Shown: positions 13,569 to 15,088 of the stretch, one piece after another
Layout: each line of letters starts with the position of its first letter
Numbering within the stretch: the first letter of the stretch is position 1
NCBI GenBank assembly: GCA_964456525.1
Contig: CAYWAP010000042.1
Coordinates: forward strand, 1-15,088
DNA length: 15,088 nt
Reading direction: 5' to 3'
Origin: Onthomonas sp964456525
GTDB lineage: Bacteria > Bacillota > Clostridia > Oscillospirales > Oscillospiraceae
Translations under genes and position numbers: made by a program
Notes under the pieces: generated by a model
What the model saw: only the letters and a program-made list of their open reading frames with translations
Told to the model about the DNA's origin: nothing
The model's database searches: none

Positions 13569-13607
13569 AAGGGCAGTCGATTTCTCGGCTGCCCTTGTGC
13601 GTTTTTT
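13569..13607. terminator. Bidirectional terminator between the AraC and lipoprotein genes
   Basis: AAGGGCAG (13569-13576) pairs with CTGCCCTT (13589-13596), with an inner CGA/TCG (13578-13580 with 13585-13587) around a TTTC loop. On the plus strand TTTTTT follows at 13602-13607 after a five-base gap; on the minus strand the stem runs directly into TTTTTC. It can stop both converging transcripts. Confidence 0.78.
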
Positions 13608-13612
13608 CTCCC

Positions 13613-14110
13613 TTATGTGTCCAGCTCGCAAAAATACAGCGTATTCGTATCTGTATCATATAGTCCAACTGTAAAATGAAAGGAAGCCCGTTCTAAAATA
13701 TCCGTCTGATCTGATTGATGGTCAATGAGGAGATAGAAGCCATTCTGTATTTCCGGCACCAATGGATTGCCGGATTCATCGGACAAGAAAGGACCTGTTT
13801 TGCTTGTTTCATCCTCTATGCCATAGACCAACGTTTGAACTGTTTCATCTAAGGGGAAGGAACGCCAGCTGTCAGTTTCTTTCAGCTGTTCCACCATGGT
13901 GTCATCTTCGAATTTGAGAGCAATATATGTTGTCCCGTCGCCGTGAAATCCTCCATGGCTATCCGTGTACGAGAGCTCTTCGGCATTCGATACATCAAGG
14001 TTCAACGACCTTGCAACAACATCCGTTGCACGTTCCGCGCCGCAAGCACTGAAACAAATGACAAGGAGCAAGGCGATCATAGACATGGGAATGTTAATCG
14101 CTCGTTTCAT
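13613..14110 (-). CDS. Small secreted lipoprotein, unknown function
   Basis: A 165-residue protein with an N-terminal signal: MKRA, a hydrophobic stretch (about residues 8-20) and FSAC with the lipid-modified Cys at about residue 23 (Phe at the -3 position is less usual than Leu). The remainder is acidic, with no domain I recognise; it contains TYIALKFEDDTMVEQLKETD and ends TNTLYFCELDT. The start is set at the ATG at 14110: AGAAGGG lies nine bases upstream, whereas the ATG three codons earlier abuts that site. The first codons overlap the end of the upstream HTH gene by 17 bases, so it is translationally coupled to it. It should be anchored on the outer face of the membrane. It is the last gene of the operon before the terminator. 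Confidence 0.72.
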   Translation of the reverse strand: MKRAINIPMSMIALLLVICFSACGAERATDVVARSLNLDVSNAEELSYTDSHGGFHGDGTTYIALKFEDDTMVEQLKETDSWRSFPLDETVQTLVYGIEDETSKTGPFLSDESGNPLVPEIQNGFYLLIDHQSDQTDILERASFHFTVGLYDTDTNTLYFCELDT

Positions 14111-14327
14111 CTTGTTCATCCCTTCTGTACTCCAAAAGATCGCCAGGCTGACAATCCAACGCTTCACACAATTTTGTAAGAGTGGATAGTTTCAGCGCCT
14201 TCGCCTTGCCGTTTTTTAAGATGGATACGTTCGCAATGGTGATCCCCACACGTTCGGCGAGCTCGGTGACACTCATTTTTCTCTTGGCAAGCATTACATC
14301 TATGTTGAAAATAATTTTTCCGTCCAC
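14094..14327 (-). CDS. Small YozG-like XRE/HTH regulator
   Basis: A 77-residue single helix-turn-helix protein: MLAKRKMSVTELAERVGITI, then NVSILKNGKAKALKLSTLTKL and CEALDCQPGDLLEY. This is the short Cro/C1-type family that regularly follows a DUF2975 membrane protein in Firmicutes, as with YozG in Bacillus subtilis. It starts at a GTG, preceded by AGGGGGCGG, 11 bases after the DUF2975 stop. The coding end overlaps the lipoprotein start. It probably regulates its own operon. The upstream partner carries a stop codon, so this gene may have lost its membrane partner while its own frame stays intact. Confidence 0.82.
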   Translation of the reverse strand: MDGKIIFNIDVMLAKRKMSVTELAERVGITIANVSILKNGKAKALKLSTLTKLCEALDCQPGDLLEYRRDEQDETSD

Positions 14328-14338
14328 AGTGCCGCCCC

Positions 14339-14815
14339 CTATATCGTCAAGTCACTTTGCTCCTGCAATACCGCGGCCCTGTTCACCAAATAGGACAGCG
14401 CAGCGGCCCCCACAGCAACCGCAACCCCTACAAATACCACGCCAAAAGACGCCAGCACAACGCCCGGGTGGCTCAGGTCAAGCAGAAGGAGAAGAACATT
14501 TCCAACGAAAAAGAACCCGGCATCTCCAGCTGCTAAGGTGGAAGTCCATTTCAGAAATCTGGCGTTTTGCCGGGAGAAGGACTGGTCGTTTCCGATGTTC
14601 GTCGCTATTTTCCAGGCCAAAACAAGTACCATAAAGCAGGGGACGCCGGAAATCTAGAGAAACATGAGCCAGGGAAGAAAACGGTTAGAAAACTCCGGGT
14701 ACAGATTTCGCATGTAATCGCCAAACATGGGAATCATAGCGAGGCCAATCACTCCGCAAATACCCACAATGGCGAAAATGCACTTTAACCATCTGGAAAA
14801 ATTTTTTTGAGTCAT
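14339..14815 (-). pseudogene. DUF2975 membrane protein gene interrupted by one amber codon
   Basis: Read on the minus strand from ATG 14815, with GGGAGTG about five bases upstream, the frame gives 53 codons, a TAG at plus coordinates 14654-14656, then continues open in the same frame to the natural end at 14339. Reading through gives 158 residues, normal for DUF2975, with four hydrophobic segments: one near the start (IFAIVGICGVIGLAMIP), one spanning the TAG (LPWLMFL-stop-ISGVPCF), and two in the second half. The sequence around the stop suggests TGG (Trp) changed to TAG by a single base. The rest is undamaged, so the mutation is recent, or a sequencing error, or the stop is bypassed. Re-initiation at the ATG at 14632 would give a 97-residue fragment. 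Confidence 0.8.
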
Positions 14816-14842
14816 AGGATCACTCCCTCTTTGATTTTCTTG

Positions 14843-14871
14843 AGTGTATCATGGCAAGATGGAAATGCCAA
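14843..14871 (-). promoter_or_regulatory. Promoter of the DUF2975/HTH/lipoprotein operon with an inverted repeat
   Basis: On the minus strand, TTGGCA (plus 14866-14871) and TACACT (plus 14843-14848) lie 17 bases apart. TGGCA and TGCCA form an inverted repeat with a nine-base gap (plus 14852-14870), covering the -35 box and spacer. It is a plausible operator for the small HTH regulator of the operon. Confidence 0.5.
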
Positions 14872-15088
14872 TAAAAATTTATTGCGTTACGATAAAATTT
14901 TAAGGGGATGTTCCTGATCCGATGTAGGGGGATCGCCGCCTCACCGGCTGGCTCGTCCAGGCAAGCTGGAAGATCCTGTTATTTCCTGGGACAGCATGAC
15001 AATCAGTTCCGGCACAAGGTTCTCTGGGAAGCTGCCCCCGCTTGCAGAGCCGATGGGTTCTCGCCCTGCGTTCCTCGGCGCCTCTGTT
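14872..15088. other. Unassigned right end with open frames on both strands
   Basis: No recognised gene. On the minus strand a frame enters from the window edge and runs to a TGA at 14941-14943 (48 residues, including FPENLVPELIVMLSQEITG). On the plus strand the opposite reading is also open to the window edge (containing ISWDSMTISSGTRF, then GKLPPLAEPMGSRP). They mirror each other codon for codon, so at most one is likely real. The sequence is more GC-rich than the operon to its left, and a gene fragment or mobile-element end is possible. Confidence 0.25.

Noticed and set aside
1..15088. CRISPR array or other tandem DNA repeats
   Set aside because: No regularly spaced direct repeats of 20-40 bases were seen; the only repeats are the diverged protein-level units in the ABC transporter.

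Overview
The window looks like chromosomal DNA from a gut-type Firmicute of the class Clostridia (Lachnospiraceae or Oscillospiraceae). The reasons are AGGAGG-type ribosome binding sites, sigma-A-like promoters, moderate GC, and gene families typical of that group: a fused ABC ATPase/FtsX permease, a ferredoxin-nitroreductase fusion, a DUF2975/small-HTH pair and GH4 MelA. It is a patchwork of short, mostly unrelated transcription units. There is no full tRNA, rRNA, CRISPR array or intact insertion sequence.

Left part (1-2250). The C-terminal tail of an IS3-type transposase enters from the left. Then come a small XRE regulator on the minus strand and, divergently, a SLOG/DUF1273 protein. The two are separated by a 33-bp near-perfect palindrome that overlaps a promoter, a compact repressor/operator arrangement. 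Downstream, a sigma-A-like promoter (1280-1308) is followed within a few bases by a sequence able to fold into a closed multibranched RNA (1321-1413), then a short open frame that overlaps the start of a peptidase-C26 class I amidotransferase. This possible structured leader is the best candidate for something undescribed.

Centre left (2251-6160). A consensus-like promoter drives a single 1193-residue ABC transporter: ATPase at the N terminus, then a FtsX/MacB-type permease with an approximately 770-residue external domain that carries internal repeats and a Met/Ser/Gln-rich stretch.

Centre (6190-11025), a redox region. On the minus strand lie a LysR regulator and an NmrA/QorB-like NAD(P)-binding protein. 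Divergently, on the plus strand, lie a short flavodoxin, a 2x[4Fe-4S]-ferredoxin/nitroreductase fusion (start and stop overlap as ATGA) and a radical SAM protein. A possible 49-codon small ORF follows, and a strong bidirectional terminator closes the region. The layout suggests a LysR-controlled electron-transfer or reduction cassette; that is inference.

Right part (11042-13610). A MelA-type GH4 alpha-galactosidase (minus) is divergent from an AraC-family regulator (plus), a standard sugar-utilisation pair. The AraC reading frame runs past its domain into a 16-bp palindrome that resembles a tRNA T-arm.

Far right (13613-15088). A minus-strand operon holds DUF2975, a small YozG-like HTH protein and a short lipoprotein. 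The DUF2975 gene has one in-frame amber codon where the frame otherwise continues uninterrupted. The last 250 bases hold only unassigned sequence with open frames on both strands.

All calls come from reading the sequence and recognising families; no search or folding program was run.
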